A DNA stretch of 64,000 nucleotides from Nioella nitratireducens (GTDB lineage: Bacteria > Pseudomonadota > Alphaproteobacteria > Rhodobacterales > Rhodobacteraceae): assembly GCF_001879715.1 (NCBI RefSeq), contig NZ_MNBW01000003.1, forward strand, positions 124,001 to 188,000, read 5' to 3'. The position numbers and the translations under genes are program-made. Within the stretch, counting starts at the first letter, position 1. Every line of letters starts with the position of its first letter. Of the stretch, positions 1 through 8,615 are shown one piece after another. Below the pieces are notes generated by a model. That model was not told the origin of the DNA. It made no database searches and saw only the letters and a program-made list of their open reading frames with translations.

Positions 1-2
1 TT

Positions 3-377
3 CAATGCGACGTGCCCGCCGGGCTGGAGGCGCGGGCCGATCCCGAACAGCTTTACCGTGTGCTGGGCAACCTGTTGCGCAATGCCCGGCAGGCCATTCA
101 GGCCACCGGCAAGCCGGGCCGCATCACGATCTGCGCCGTCGAAGATACCGAAGGCTGGCGGCTGCGCGTCACCGATACCGGGCCGGGCCTGCCGAAAAAG
201 GCGCTCGACCACCTGTTCCAACCCTTTCAGGGGGGGGCCCGCAAGGGCGGCACCGGGCTGGGTCTGGCCATCGCGGCAGAACTGGTGCGCGGCCATGGCG
301 GGCGGCTGGACTTGCAGAAAACCGGGCCAGAGGGGACCGTCTTTGAAATCCTTTTGCCAAGTCACCAGAAACTTTAA
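3..377 (+). CDS. Sensor histidine kinase, C-terminal ATPase domain (5' truncated by window edge)
   Basis: Only the last ~124 residues are present; the reading frame is open to the window edge, so the real start lies upstream. The segment is a GHKL (HATPase_c) catalytic domain. It shows an N-box (LGNLLRNARQAI), a G1 box (VTDTGPGLP) and a G2 box (GGTGLGLAI), and ends in the usual FEILLP strand. This domain binds ATP and phosphorylates a histidine in the missing DHp domain. The sensed signal and partner regulator are outside the window. A tRNA gene follows 47 bp downstream on the same strand. Confidence 0.9.
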   Translation, partial: QCDVPAGLEARADPEQLYRVLGNLLRNARQAIQATGKPGRITICAVEDTEGWRLRVTDTGPGLPKKALDHLFQPFQGGARKGGTGLGLAIAAELVRGHGGRLDLQKTGPEGTVFEILLPSHQKL

Positions 378-424
378 TTTCGCTCTTGCACCTCTCCGAG
401 GCTCGCATTAGACACCGCTCTCAC

Positions 425-501
425 GCGCTGGTAGCTCAGTTGGATAGAGTACTTGACTACGAATCAAGGGGTCGGGGGTTCGAATCCTCCCCAGCGCGCC
501 A
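425..501 (+). tRNA. tRNA-Arg(ACG)
   Basis: A 77-nt cloverleaf. The acceptor stem GCGCTGG (425-431) pairs with CCAGCGC (491-497), followed by discriminator G and an encoded CCA (499-501). The anticodon stem is CTTGA/TCAAG with loop CTACGAA, giving anticodon ACG at 459-461, whose A34 is normally edited to inosine by TadA. The T arm carries GGTTCGAATCC. All arms pair cleanly. Confidence 0.97.
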
Positions 502-506
502 TCACC

Positions 507-537
507 AAAGGCTCAGCGATTAAACGCTGAGCCTTTT
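507..537 (+). terminator. Rho-independent terminator after tRNA-Arg
   Basis: A perfect 12-bp stem, AAAGGCTCAGCG (507-518) with CGCTGAGCCTTT (525-536), around a 6-nt ATTAAA loop. The 3' arm ends in a short T run. It lies 6 nt after the tRNA CCA. Confidence 0.9.
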
Positions 538-684
538 GCGTTTCCGGGCCATTTTTTTGCGGCTGCCTTGCCCCATCGAAAGGCCCTGCTCCCGTTATCT
601 GTAGCCGTCTGCGGCCTCGTCGCCCCGCGCAACCAGATGCGCCTGGTCCCCCTCGCGTGCCGGGCGCTGTCCTGCATTGCCGAA

Positions 685-706
685 TTGACATGAATGATGA
701 TTCATG
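685..706. promoter_or_regulatory. Putative TetR operator overlapping a -35 element, ABC transporter operon
   Basis: CATGAAT (689-695)-N4-ATTCATG (700-706) is a perfect 7-bp inverted repeat. A consensus -35 hexamer TTGACA (685-690) overlaps its left end, so a bound repressor would block the promoter of the transporter operon that starts at 752. The right flank (GTTTCA) and most of the spacer are shared with the dyad in front of the TetR gene at 9984-10000, which suggests the same regulator binds both. No binding data exist here; the link is inferred from sequence identity. Confidence 0.7.
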
Positions 707-751
707 TTTCACATATTGCCATTACGGGAGAACAGGAGGGAGGAACCTGAG

Positions 752-1936
752 ATGAGGACGATTTTCGCGGGCCTGGCCACGGTCGCTGCACTGACGGTCG
801 CGGGCTCGGCCCATGCCGACATTCGTATTGCGCATGTCTACGGCCAGACCGGACCGCTCGAAGCCTATGCCGCGCAGTCCCACACCGGGCTGATGCTGGG
901 GCTGGAATACGCCACCAATGGCACGATGGAGATCAACGGCGAGCCGATCGAGGTGCTGGAATTCGACACCCAGCTCGACCCGGCCATCGGGCGCGCGGCC
1001 CTCGCAGAGGCCTATGGTGACGCCGATGCGCAGATCGCCGTCGGGCCGGTTTCGTCCGGCGTGGCGCTGGCCATGTTGCCAGTGGCCGAGGAATATGAAC
1101 GCCTGCTGATCGTGGAGCCCGCCGTGGCTGACTCGATCACCGGGACCAATTGGAACCGCTACATCTTTCGCACCGGGCGCAACTCGTCTCAGGATGCCAT
1201 TGCCAATGCCGTCGCTCTGGGTGGCGAGGGTGTCGCCGTTGCGACTCTGGCGCAGGACTATGCCTTTGGCCGCGATGGCGTCTCTGCCTTCCGCGAGGCG
1301 CTGGCCGATACCGGGGCCGAGCTGGTGCACGAGGAATACGTGCCGACCGACACCACCGACTTCACTGCCGCCGCCGAGCGGATCTTCAACGCCATGCAGG
1401 ATGTCGAGGCCGAGCGCCGCTTTCTCTTCATCATCTGGGCCGGGGGCGGCAACCCGATGTCCGCCATCAACGCGATGGACCCGGGCCGCTTCGGGGTGGA
1501 AATCGCCACCGGCGGCAATATCCTTGCAGCGCTGACGGCCTACCGCGAATTGCCGGGCCTCGAAGGGGCGACCTACTACTACTACGAGATTCCGCAAAAC
1601 CCGGTGAATGACTGGCTCGTCGAAACCCATTTCGACCGTTTCGGCACCCCGCCCGACTTCTTCACCGCCGGTGGCATGGCGGCAGGCATCGCGGTGGTCG
1701 AGGCGATCCGGGCCGCCGGCGGCGCGGATGACACCGAAGCGCTGATCAACGCCATGGAAGGCATGTCGTGGGAAACGCCCAAGGGCACCATGATGTTCCG
1801 CCCCGAGGACCATCAGGCCCTGCAATCCATGTATCACTTCGTCACCGAAGTCCGCGACGACGTGGATTACGGTGTGCCCGTCCTTGTCCGCGAACTCGGC
1901 ATCGAGGACATGGATATCCCGATCCGCAACCAGTGA
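752..1936 (+). CDS. ABC transporter substrate-binding protein, branched-chain amino acid (HAAT) type
   Basis: A 394-residue periplasmic binding protein of the LivJ/Peripla_BP_6 family. It has a Sec signal peptide (MRTIFAG..., cleavage near SAHA, residues ~20-22). An in-frame ATG at 704 lies inside the operator region; the ATG at 752 is chosen because it begins the signal peptide and follows AGGAGG (734-739) and GGA. It is the first gene of an importer operon with two ATPases and two permeases. HAAT binding proteins take amino acids but also aromatic or short organic acids. Co-regulation with an acyl-CoA ligase suggests a carboxylic acid ligand rather than leucine; that is inference. Confidence 0.9.
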   Translation: MRTIFAGLATVAALTVAGSAHADIRIAHVYGQTGPLEAYAAQSHTGLMLGLEYATNGTMEINGEPIEVLEFDTQLDPAIGRAALAEAYGDADAQIAVGPVSSGVALAMLPVAEEYERLLIVEPAVADSITGTNWNRYIFRTGRNSSQDAIANAVALGGEGVAVATLAQDYAFGRDGVSAFREALADTGAELVHEEYVPTDTTDFTAAAERIFNAMQDVEAERRFLFIIWAGGGNPMSAINAMDPGRFGVEIATGGNILAALTAYRELPGLEGATYYYYEIPQNPVNDWLVETHFDRFGTPPDFFTAGGMAAGIAVVEAIRAAGGADDTEALINAMEGMSWETPKGTMMFRPEDHQALQSMYHFVTEVRDDVDYGVPVLVRELGIEDMDIPIRNQ

Positions 1937-1994
1937 TCCTTTGTTCGGGCGGCGGCCTGGTCCGCCGCCCGTCACAACCTTCGGGAACCTTCAA

Positions 1995-2759
1995 ATGTCT
2001 CAGGCACTTCTGGAAACGAACGGTCTGACCGTCCGGTTCGGCGGGCATGTCGCGGTCGATGGCGTGAGCTGTGCCTTCCGCGCCGGTGAGTTGACCGCCA
2101 TCGTGGGGCCCAACGGGGCCGGAAAGACCACCTATTTCAACCTGATTTCCGGCCAGATCGCCGCCAGCGCAGGCAAAGTCAAGCTGATGGGCGAGGACGT
2201 GACCCGCGCTTCGGTCGCCGATCGCTGCCGCCGGGGCCTTGGTCGCGCCTTCCAGTTGACCAACCTGTTTCCCGACCTCTCGGTTCTGGAAAACGTGCGT
2301 CTGGTGATCCAGGCCCGTCATCGCAAGGGCTTCAACCTGCTGTCGATGGCCTCTTCGCATTCCGAGATCACGACTGCGGCCCGCGCCATTCTGGAGCGCG
2401 TGCATCTTGACCCGCTGGCCGACAAGCCCGTGTCCGAACTCAGCCACGGCAACCAGCGCAAACTGGAAGTGGCAATGCTGATCGCGCTCGACCCCATGGT
2501 CTACATGTTCGACGAACCCACGGCGGGGATGAGCGTCGACGAGGCGCCCGTCGTGCTCGACCTGATCGCGGAACTTAAACACGACACCGACCGCACCATC
2601 CTGCTGGTGGAACACAAGATGGACGTGATCCGCACGCTGGCCGACCGTATCATCGTGCTGCACAACGGTGCGCTCGCCGCCGATGGCCCGCCCGCCGAGG
2701 TGATGGCCTCGGACGTGGTGCAAGAGGCCTACATGGGAAAGGCGCTCGATCATGTCTGA
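1995..2759 (+). CDS. ABC transporter ATP-binding protein, LivG type
   Basis: A 254-residue ATPase with Walker A GPNGAGKT at residues 38-45, a signature loop LSHGNQ near residue 150, Walker B ending FDEPTAGMS, and an H-loop in LVEHKMD. The C-terminal extension and the variant signature are typical of LivG. It forms the ATPase heterodimer with the next gene product and powers the importer. The start at 1995 begins the conserved N-terminus; an upstream in-frame ATG at 1872 would lie inside the previous gene. It overlaps the next gene by 8 bp. Confidence 0.93.
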   Translation: MSQALLETNGLTVRFGGHVAVDGVSCAFRAGELTAIVGPNGAGKTTYFNLISGQIAASAGKVKLMGEDVTRASVADRCRRGLGRAFQLTNLFPDLSVLENVRLVIQARHRKGFNLLSMASSHSEITTAARAILERVHLDPLADKPVSELSHGNQRKLEVAMLIALDPMVYMFDEPTAGMSVDEAPVVLDLIAELKHDTDRTILLVEHKMDVIRTLADRIIVLHNGALAADGPPAEVMASDVVQEAYMGKALDHV

Positions 2760-3477
2760 TCCGGTTCTCGAACTCTCGGGCCTGCACACCGATATCGCGC
2801 AGTATCACATCCTCGAAGGCGTCGATCTCAGCGTGCCACGCGGGCAGGTGACGATGCTGCTTGGCCGCAACGGCGTCGGCAAAACCACGACCCTGCGCAC
2901 GATCATGGGCCATTGGGCGGCCAAATCCGGCACCATCCGCTATGACGCGCAGGACATCACCGGCTGGCCCACGCCCGCCCGCGCCCGCGCCGGGATCGGT
3001 TTCGTGCCCGAGGACATGGGCATCTTCTCGGACCTCACGGTCGAGGAAAACATGGTGCTCGCCGCCGCCTCCGGTCCGCTCGACCCGGCCCGGCTGACCC
3101 GCATCTTCGCCGCTTTCCCACCGCTCAAGACCTTCTGGACAGCCGAGGCGGGCAACCTTTCCGGCGGCCAGAAACAGATGCTGTCCATCGCCCGCGCCAT
3201 GGCGGAAGAGCGCATCCTCTACCTGATCGACGAACCCACCAAGGGCCTCGCCCCCGCCATCGTCTCGACCATGGCGGGCGCTTTGCGCGACCTCAAGGCG
3301 CAAGGTGCGTCGATCCTGCTGGTGGAACAGAATTTCGCCGTCGCCAAGGCGCTTGGCGATCACGCCGCCGTCATGGAAGGCGGTCGCATCGTATGGACCG
3401 GCCCCATGGCCGAACTGGCCGCCGACACCGCCCTTCAGGAACGCCTGATGGGCCTGAACATGGAGGTGCAGGGATGA
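2752..3477 (+). CDS. ABC transporter ATP-binding protein, LivF type
   Basis: A 241-residue ATPase with Walker A GRNGVGKT (residues 38-45), signature LSGGQKQM, Walker B IDEPTKGLAP and H-loop LVEQNF. The 'TKGLAP' motif after Walker B is characteristic of LivF. It starts 8 bp inside the preceding ATPase gene and its stop overlaps the start of the permease gene (ATGA), so the genes are translationally coupled. Confidence 0.93.
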   Translation: MSDPVLELSGLHTDIAQYHILEGVDLSVPRGQVTMLLGRNGVGKTTTLRTIMGHWAAKSGTIRYDAQDITGWPTPARARAGIGFVPEDMGIFSDLTVEENMVLAAASGPLDPARLTRIFAAFPPLKTFWTAEAGNLSGGQKQMLSIARAMAEERILYLIDEPTKGLAPAIVSTMAGALRDLKAQGASILLVEQNFAVAKALGDHAAVMEGGRIVWTGPMAELAADTALQERLMGLNMEVQG

Positions 3478-4505
3478 CCGCCGCCCCCGACCACGCCCCC
3501 ACCATGACCCGCGCTTCGCTGTTCCACCGCTTGGGACAGGCCGCGCCGGTCCTGCTGGTGCCGATCCTGATCCTCGCGGGCTTCCTCGCCATCGGCGCGC
3601 CGTCCTCTTGGCTGACGCTCACCGTGTCTGGCCTTGCCATGGGCATGATGATCTTCGTCATGGCCTCGGGCCTGACCCTCGTCTTCGGGCTGATGGACGT
3701 GATCAATTTCGGCCACGGGGCCTTCATCTCGCTCGGGGCCTTCGTGGGCATCTCGGTCCTGCTGGCGCTCTCTGGCTGGACCGAGGCGCCCTCGCTGGTC
3801 CTCAACCTCGCCGCGATCCTTCTGGCCATCGCCGCCGCCATGGTCCTGACCGGGGCCGTCGGCTGGGGGTTCGAGCGTGTCATTGTCCGCCCGGTCTACG
3901 GCGCGCATCTGAAACAGATCCTCGTCACCGTGGGTGGCCTGATCGTGGTCGAACAACTGATCCACGTGATCTGGGGCCCGGACGAGATCTTCCTCAACCG
4001 ACCCGAGACCCTGCAAGGCGCGATCACCTTCGCCGGGGCCGCGCTGGAGAAATACCGCATCCTCGCGGTCGCCCTTGGCCTCGCCATCTTCCTCGCCATG
4101 CGTCTTGTCCTGCGCCGCACGAAGATCGGCCTGATCGTGCGGGCGGGGGTGCAGAACGGCCAGATGGTCGAAAGCCTCGGCTACCGCCTGCGCCTCGTCT
4201 TCATCGGCGTCTTCGTCGCGGGGTCTGCCCTGGCTGGTCTCGGTGGGGTGATGTGGGGCCTCTACCAAGGCGTCATCACCGCGGGCATGGGCGAACGTAT
4301 GATGATCCTCGTCTTCATCGTGGTGATCATCGGCGGGCTCGGTTCGGTCGAGGGGGCCTTTATCGGCGCGCTCCTCGTCGGGCTGATGCAGAACTACATC
4401 GCCTTCCTTGAACCCAAGCTCGCCCTCGTTTCCAATATCGGCCTGATGACCGCCATCCTGATGTGGCGGCCGCAGGGCATGATGCCAGTCGTGAAGGCCA
4501 AGTGA
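3474..4505 (+). CDS. ABC transporter permease, LivH type
   Basis: A 343-residue inner-membrane permease with about eight hydrophobic segments and the LivH hallmark INFGHGAFISLGAF near residue 80, plus the conserved GGLGSVEGAFIGA stretch near the C-terminus. It pairs with the LivM-type permease to form the channel. The ATG at 3474 overlaps the TGA of the upstream ATPase gene. The N-terminal ~40 residues before the first membrane segment are longer than in typical LivH proteins. Confidence 0.92.
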   Translation: MTAAPDHAPTMTRASLFHRLGQAAPVLLVPILILAGFLAIGAPSSWLTLTVSGLAMGMMIFVMASGLTLVFGLMDVINFGHGAFISLGAFVGISVLLALSGWTEAPSLVLNLAAILLAIAAAMVLTGAVGWGFERVIVRPVYGAHLKQILVTVGGLIVVEQLIHVIWGPDEIFLNRPETLQGAITFAGAALEKYRILAVALGLAIFLAMRLVLRRTKIGLIVRAGVQNGQMVESLGYRLRLVFIGVFVAGSALAGLGGVMWGLYQGVITAGMGERMMILVFIVVIIGGLGSVEGAFIGALLVGLMQNYIAFLEPKLALVSNIGLMTAILMWRPQGMMPVVKAK

Positions 4506-4509
4506 TCCC

Positions 4510-5562
4510 ATGCTCGTGACCCTCCTCTCTGGCGACAAGCCACGCTCTGCCATCCTGACCGTGCTGCTGCTTGGCGTGCTGATCTGCCTCGCCGGGGCGC
4601 CGTTCCTGTTCCCCGGCGTCCGGTCGCTGGAAACGGCGGCGACGATCTGCATCTTCATCCTGCTGGTCGCGTCCTATGACCTGCTTTTGGGCTATACCGG
4701 CATTGTCAGCTTCGCCCACACCATGTTCTTCGGCCTCGGGGCCTACGGCGTGGCGCTGTCGGCCACGCATCTGGGCCGGGGCTGGGGGGCGCTGGTGGTG
4801 GGCAGCCTGTCGGGCGCAATCGCCGCAGCCCTGCTGGCCCTCGTCATCGGTCTCTTCTCGTTGCGGGTGCGGGCAATCTTCTTTGCCATGATCACGCTCG
4901 CCGTCGCCTCTGCTGTCGCGGTGTTGGTCAGCCAGCTTTTCAACATCACCGGCGGCGAAGACGGCCTGACCTACCGCATCCCGCGCGAACTGACCCCTGC
5001 CTTCCGAATGGGCGAACTTTTCGGGGTGCGCCTCAATGGCCGAATCCTGAACTACTACCTCGTGTTCATTTGCTGCTTCCTGCTCTTCCTGTTCTTGCTG
5101 CGGGTCGTAAACTCCCCGTTCGGGCGCGTTCTGCAGGCGATCCGCGAAAACGATTTCCGGGCCGAGGCCATCGGCTATCGCGTGGTCTGGTATCGCACCG
5201 CCGCGACCTGCCTGTCCGCTGCCATCGCCGCCCTTGCGGGCAGCCTCTACGCAATCTGGCTGCGCTATGTCGGGCCGGACACCACGCTGAGCTTCGAGAT
5301 CATGCTCGATATCCTGCTGATGGTCGTGATCGGCGGCATGGGCACCATGTATGGCGCGGTTTTGGGCGCGGTGATCTTCGTGCTGGCGCAGAACTATCTT
5401 CAGGCCTTGATGGGCGTCGCCGCCAGCGCCACCGAAGGGGTGCCGATCCTGCCGCTCTTCCTCGACCCCAACCGTTGGCTGCTGTGGCTCGGCCTGTTGT
5501 TCATCCTCAGCGTCTATTTCTTCCCAACGGGCATTGTCGGACGGCTGAGAGCCGGACGCTGA
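4510..5562 (+). CDS. ABC transporter permease, LivM type
   Basis: A 350-residue multi-pass permease with the LivM motif LGYTGIVSFAHTMFFGLGAYG and the cytoplasmic coupling segment QAIRENDFRAEAIGY. It starts 4 bp after the LivH-type gene ends. It completes the five-component HAAT importer: binding protein, two ATPases, two permeases. No specificity residues can be read from the sequence alone. Confidence 0.92.
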   Translation: MLVTLLSGDKPRSAILTVLLLGVLICLAGAPFLFPGVRSLETAATICIFILLVASYDLLLGYTGIVSFAHTMFFGLGAYGVALSATHLGRGWGALVVGSLSGAIAAALLALVIGLFSLRVRAIFFAMITLAVASAVAVLVSQLFNITGGEDGLTYRIPRELTPAFRMGELFGVRLNGRILNYYLVFICCFLLFLFLLRVVNSPFGRVLQAIRENDFRAEAIGYRVVWYRTAATCLSAAIAALAGSLYAIWLRYVGPDTTLSFEIMLDILLMVVIGGMGTMYGAVLGAVIFVLAQNYLQALMGVAASATEGVPILPLFLDPNRWLLWLGLLFILSVYFFPTGIVGRLRAGR

Positions 5563-5564
5563 GC

Positions 5565-6314
5565 TTGGACCGGACGATCATCCTCCTGCATGGCTGGACC
5601 ATGCGTGGCGCCGTCTTCGAGCCGCTGATCCGCCACCTGCCGCGCGGGCTGCACGCCCTTGCGCCCGACCTGCCGGGCCATGGCGACACGCCCCCCGCCT
5701 GGCCGATGCTGGACGCCGCCGCGCGGGCCGTGCACGCCTTGGTGCAGGCCAATCCGGGGGCCATCGTCGTCGGCTGGTCGATGGGGGCAGCCGTGGCGTG
5801 GCGCATGATCCAGCAGCAGGGCACCGCCGGGCTTGGCGGCCTCGTCACCGTCGATATGTCGCCCCTCATCGTGAATGGCCCGGACTGGCCCCATGGCCTG
5901 CGCGGCCAGACCGCCGCGGATATTGCCCGCACCACGGCGCGGATGCAGGCCGACTGGCCCGGCACCGCCGACGCCATCACCGCCACAATGTTCGGTCCCC
6001 GCGACGGGCTTGACCCGGTGTTGCGCCGCCGGACGCGTGCGCAGGTGTTGTCGAATGACCCAGAGGTCATGCGCCGCTGTTGGTCGGAACTGACCGGCAT
6101 GGACCTGCGCGGCGTCATCCCCCGCATCGACATTCCCTATCTGGTCACGCGCGGGGCCCGCAGCCGGGTCTATCCCGGCTCGGTCTCGGGCTGGCTCGCC
6201 GCGACCGCCCCCGATGTGAGGGTCCGCATCTTTTGCAACTCGGGCCATTCTCCGCCGCTGGAAGAGCCGCAAGAGATGGCCTCCGCCATGGCGAAATTTG
6301 CGAAGAGCCTGTGA
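5565..6314 (+). CDS. Alpha/beta hydrolase
   Basis: A 249-residue alpha/beta-hydrolase-fold protein. It has an oxyanion HGW motif near the N-terminus, nucleophile elbow GWSMG, and a C-terminal catalytic His in NSGHSPP. The usual acid after strand 7 (G-x-x-D) reads GARSRVYP, so the third triad residue is absent there or supplied elsewhere. TTG at 5565 is taken as start because it is 2 bp after the permease stop and keeps the HGW motif; the first ATG (5602) would remove it. Last gene of the importer operon. It could release a substrate from an ester or CoA thioester; the real substrate is unknown. Confidence 0.8.
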   Translation: MDRTIILLHGWTMRGAVFEPLIRHLPRGLHALAPDLPGHGDTPPAWPMLDAAARAVHALVQANPGAIVVGWSMGAAVAWRMIQQQGTAGLGGLVTVDMSPLIVNGPDWPHGLRGQTAADIARTTARMQADWPGTADAITATMFGPRDGLDPVLRRRTRAQVLSNDPEVMRRCWSELTGMDLRGVIPRIDIPYLVTRGARSRVYPGSVSGWLAATAPDVRVRIFCNSGHSPPLEEPQEMASAMAKFAKSL

Positions 6315-6365
6315 CCGGGCGTAGCCGTTGACCGGGTGCGCGCCTCTCGGTAGGCGACGTTTGGT

Positions 6366-6406
6366 CTGCACGGGTGGTGTACGGGGGGTGTACAGGGGGT
6401 GTACGG
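6366..6406 (+). repeat. Three-unit 11-bp GTGTAC repeat (copy 1)
   Basis: GTGTAC occurs at 6377-6382, 6388-6393 and 6399-6404, each followed by a G-rich pentamer, giving an exact 11-bp period (one helical turn). It is preceded by GTCTGCACG. An element of the same design lies on the other strand at 28125-28168. This copy sits in the 114-bp gap between two convergent operons. Its role is unknown. Confidence 0.7.
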
Positions 6407-6428
6407 GCGGCGACGGTCGAAAACAGGG

Positions 6429-6791
6429 TTAATTGGCCCCCGCCACGTCCTTCGCCTTGACCAGAGACCGTCCCTCGCAGACCACTTTGCCGTCCGCCAG
6501 AACACAGGTGGCCCGCAGGTCCACAAGGTGCTTTTCCGGCCGCAACCGGGTGATCTCGACCCGCGCCGTCAGGGGCTGGCCGAGCGGGGCAGGGGCAAGG
6601 AAATTCAGCTCTTGTTTCAAATAGTTGGTTCCCGGCCCCGGCAGTTTCACACCCAGCAGATACGAGAACAAAGCCGCGATCAGCGGCTCTGGCACAGTGT
6701 CTTGCGCCGCCGCGCCAGACAGGCCCGCGAACGCCTCCAGATCCAGTGCCGTATAGGTCCGCGACAGCTCTGCTGATTGCCCCAGATCCAT
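6429..6791 (-). CDS. Hot-dog fold protein, MaoC/PhaJ-like, probable non-catalytic partner
   Basis: 120 residues resembling the C-terminal two thirds of an (R)-enoyl-CoA hydratase: the family stretch LPGPGTNYLKQELNFLAP is clear. The catalytic D-x-x-N-P-x-H segment expected near residues 25-32 is missing and reads GAAAQDTVPEP. Its ATG overlaps the stop of the catalytic hot-dog gene (ATGA), so it is co-translated with it. By analogy with mycobacterial HadAB/HadBC, where one subunit is catalytic and the other binds the acyl chain, a heterodimer is plausible. That is inference. It ends the minus-strand operon. Confidence 0.75.
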   Translation of the reverse strand: MDLGQSAELSRTYTALDLEAFAGLSGAAAQDTVPEPLIAALFSYLLGVKLPGPGTNYLKQELNFLAPAPLGQPLTARVEITRLRPEKHLVDLRATCVLADGKVVCEGRSLVKAKDVAGAN

Positions 6792-7141
6792 CACGCCACC
6801 TCCGCTTCGCCCACAAACACCTGCCCCCCATCCCCCCGCACCGCCACCATGGCAATCGTCCCCGGCATCTCGCCGGTGATCCGCAGGGTGATTTTTTCGT
6901 TTGTAAAGCAGGGGTTTGGGAACATCATCTCTTGTCGAATCTGCCGCGTTTCCGGGCGAGTTTTCATCACAAGACCCCAGAGTTTCGAGTAGATCAGCAT
7001 GCCGTGGCTGACTGTTCGGCCAAAGCCTGTGCTGGCGGAAAAGGCCGGGTCCACATGGATCGGGTTGTCGTCCCCTGAAACGGCGGCAAAGGCATCGAAT
7101 TCGTCCTGCGTTGGCGTCCAATCTGCGGTGATCTCAGGCAT
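6791..7141 (-). CDS. MaoC-like (R)-specific enoyl-CoA hydratase / dehydratase
   Basis: A 116-residue single hot-dog protein with the hydratase-2 active site: D and H in SGDDNPIHVDP (around residues 23-33), followed by GRTVSHGM. It hydrates or dehydrates an acyl-CoA thioester. It lies between the acyl-CoA ligase gene (8-bp overlap at its start) and the degenerate hot-dog gene (overlapping stop/start). The tight pairing suggests the two small proteins act as one enzyme. Confidence 0.85.
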   Translation of the reverse strand: MPEITADWTPTQDEFDAFAAVSGDDNPIHVDPAFSASTGFGRTVSHGMLIYSKLWGLVMKTRPETRQIRQEMMFPNPCFTNEKITLRITGEMPGTIAMVAVRGDGGQVFVGEAEVA

Positions 7142-8615
7142 CGGCCAGCATCTCCTTCAACTCGGGTTTGCGCACCTTTCCAGCGGCGGTGCGCGGGAAG
7201 TCGTCCACCACCCGGAACAGCGCCGGAACCTTGTATCCAGCCAACCGCTCTCGGCACCATGGGCGCAGGCCATCCATGTCCAGCGTCTCGCCCGGACGCA
7301 GGATCACGAAGGCCGCGCCGGTCTCGCCCCATTTCGCATCGGGCACCCCCACGACGGCGGCTTCCAGAATGGCCGGGTGGGTGTGCAGAATCCGTTCCAC
7401 TTCAGCGGGATAGACGTTCTCGCCGCCTGAGATGAACATGTCCTTGATCCGGTCCACGACAAAGAGATACCCGTCCCCATCGCGCCGCCCGACATCGCCG
7501 GTTTTCAGCCAGCCGTCTTCGGTAAAGGTCGCGCGGGTAGCGGTGTCATTGCCGAAATATCCGGGGGTTACGTTGGGGCCGAGAAACTGGATTTCACCGG
7601 TCCCCGCGCTGCGCCCCTCTACCCCCGCAAGGCGGATTTCATTCATGATCTGTGGCTTGCCGACCGAGCCGATCTTGGCCTCTGCCCCGCCTGCATCCAT
7701 CAATGTGCCCATTGGGCCGGTCTCGGTCATTCCGTAGCCGTTCAGAACTTTGCAACCTTTGTCTGCGAAGAAGTGAATCAGCGGCTCCGACAAGGGTGCC
7801 CCGCCGCAGCCGCATCGGATTGTGCGCCAATCCACGTCTCTGACCGACTCTGACAAGCTGAAGGATTGATAGATTGCAGGCACACCGAAGAACTGGCTCA
7901 CCGCCCCGTCCCGACACAGCCGCAACAGGGCTTCGGGATCGACCTTGGGCAACACGGTCGAGGCCCCCCCTGCGAGGAACAGGGGAAGGGTATAAAGGTT
8001 AATGCCCGCCGTGTGAAAGAGCGGCAGGAAATTGACTGACCGGTCGGCATCGGTCATCGCCACTGAATGATGCACGCTGACCGCATTGGCCCAAGCCATC
8101 CGCGCGGTCTGGATCACCGCCTTGGGCTGTCCCGTCGTGCCCGAGGTAAAGAGCAGATACCAAGGCCGGTCTGCTGGAACAGCCCCGGATGGGGCCAGCG
8201 GGGTCAACCCTTGCCACGCGCGCACGTCCTGATCGAAGGAGTAACAGGTGGCGTCGGCCCCGGCCGCCACTTCCGCCGCAAGCGGGGCGAAGGTGGCATC
8301 GTGCAAGATCGCGTGAATGCCCACTGGCGCAATGGTGCCCAGCAATTCCGGCGCGGGCTGGCGCCAGTTGAGCGGGCACAGGATGATCCCGGTCTTCTGG
8401 CAGGCAAACAGCGTCAGGAAAAACTCTACCGTGTTGTGGCACAGGATCGCCAGCCGATCACCTGCGCCAAGGCCTGCGGCCATCAGCCCCGCCGCAATGC
8501 CCCCCGCCGCGCGGTCGACCTCGGCGAAACTCCAGTCCCGCTCGGCCCGAAAGGCAAGCGCGTCAGGGGAAAGCTCGGCCCGTTTCGCGGCCATGTCGGG
8601 GATCGCGTCAAACAT
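7134..8615 (-). CDS. Acyl-CoA synthetase (AMP-forming), fatty/aromatic acid CoA ligase
   Basis: A 493-residue ANL-superfamily enzyme. It shows the phosphate-binding loop LLFTSGTTGQPKA, the A5 motif GYGMTETGP, the A7-A8 region GWLKTGDVGRRDGDGY with DRIKDMFISGGENVYP, and the A10 lysine in TAAGKVRK near the C-terminus. It activates a carboxylic acid to acyl-AMP and then to the CoA thioester. ATG at 8615 begins the conserved MFDAIPDMAAKRA and overlaps the end of the crotonase gene by 8 bp. The substrate is not readable, but shared regulation with an ABC importer suggests the imported acid. Confidence 0.92.
   Translation of the reverse strand: MFDAIPDMAAKRAELSPDALAFRAERDWSFAEVDRAAGGIAAGLMAAGLGAGDRLAILCHNTVEFFLTLFACQKTGIILCPLNWRQPAPELLGTIAPVGIHAILHDATFAPLAAEVAAGADATCYSFDQDVRAWQGLTPLAPSGAVPADRPWYLLFTSGTTGQPKAVIQTARMAWANAVSVHHSVAMTDADRSVNFLPLFHTAGINLYTLPLFLAGGASTVLPKVDPEALLRLCRDGAVSQFFGVPAIYQSFSLSESVRDVDWRTIRCGCGGAPLSEPLIHFFADKGCKVLNGYGMTETGPMGTLMDAGGAEAKIGSVGKPQIMNEIRLAGVEGRSAGTGEIQFLGPNVTPGYFGNDTATRATFTEDGWLKTGDVGRRDGDGYLFVVDRIKDMFISGGENVYPAEVERILHTHPAILEAAVVGVPDAKWGETGAAFVILRPGETLDMDGLRPWCRERLAGYKVPALFRVVDDFPRTAAGKVRKPELKEMLADA

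Noticed and set aside
722-1975. Open frame of 417 codons on the minus strand opposite the binding-protein gene
   Set aside because: His/Gly/Asp-rich composition, no family motif; it mirrors a high-GC coding region.
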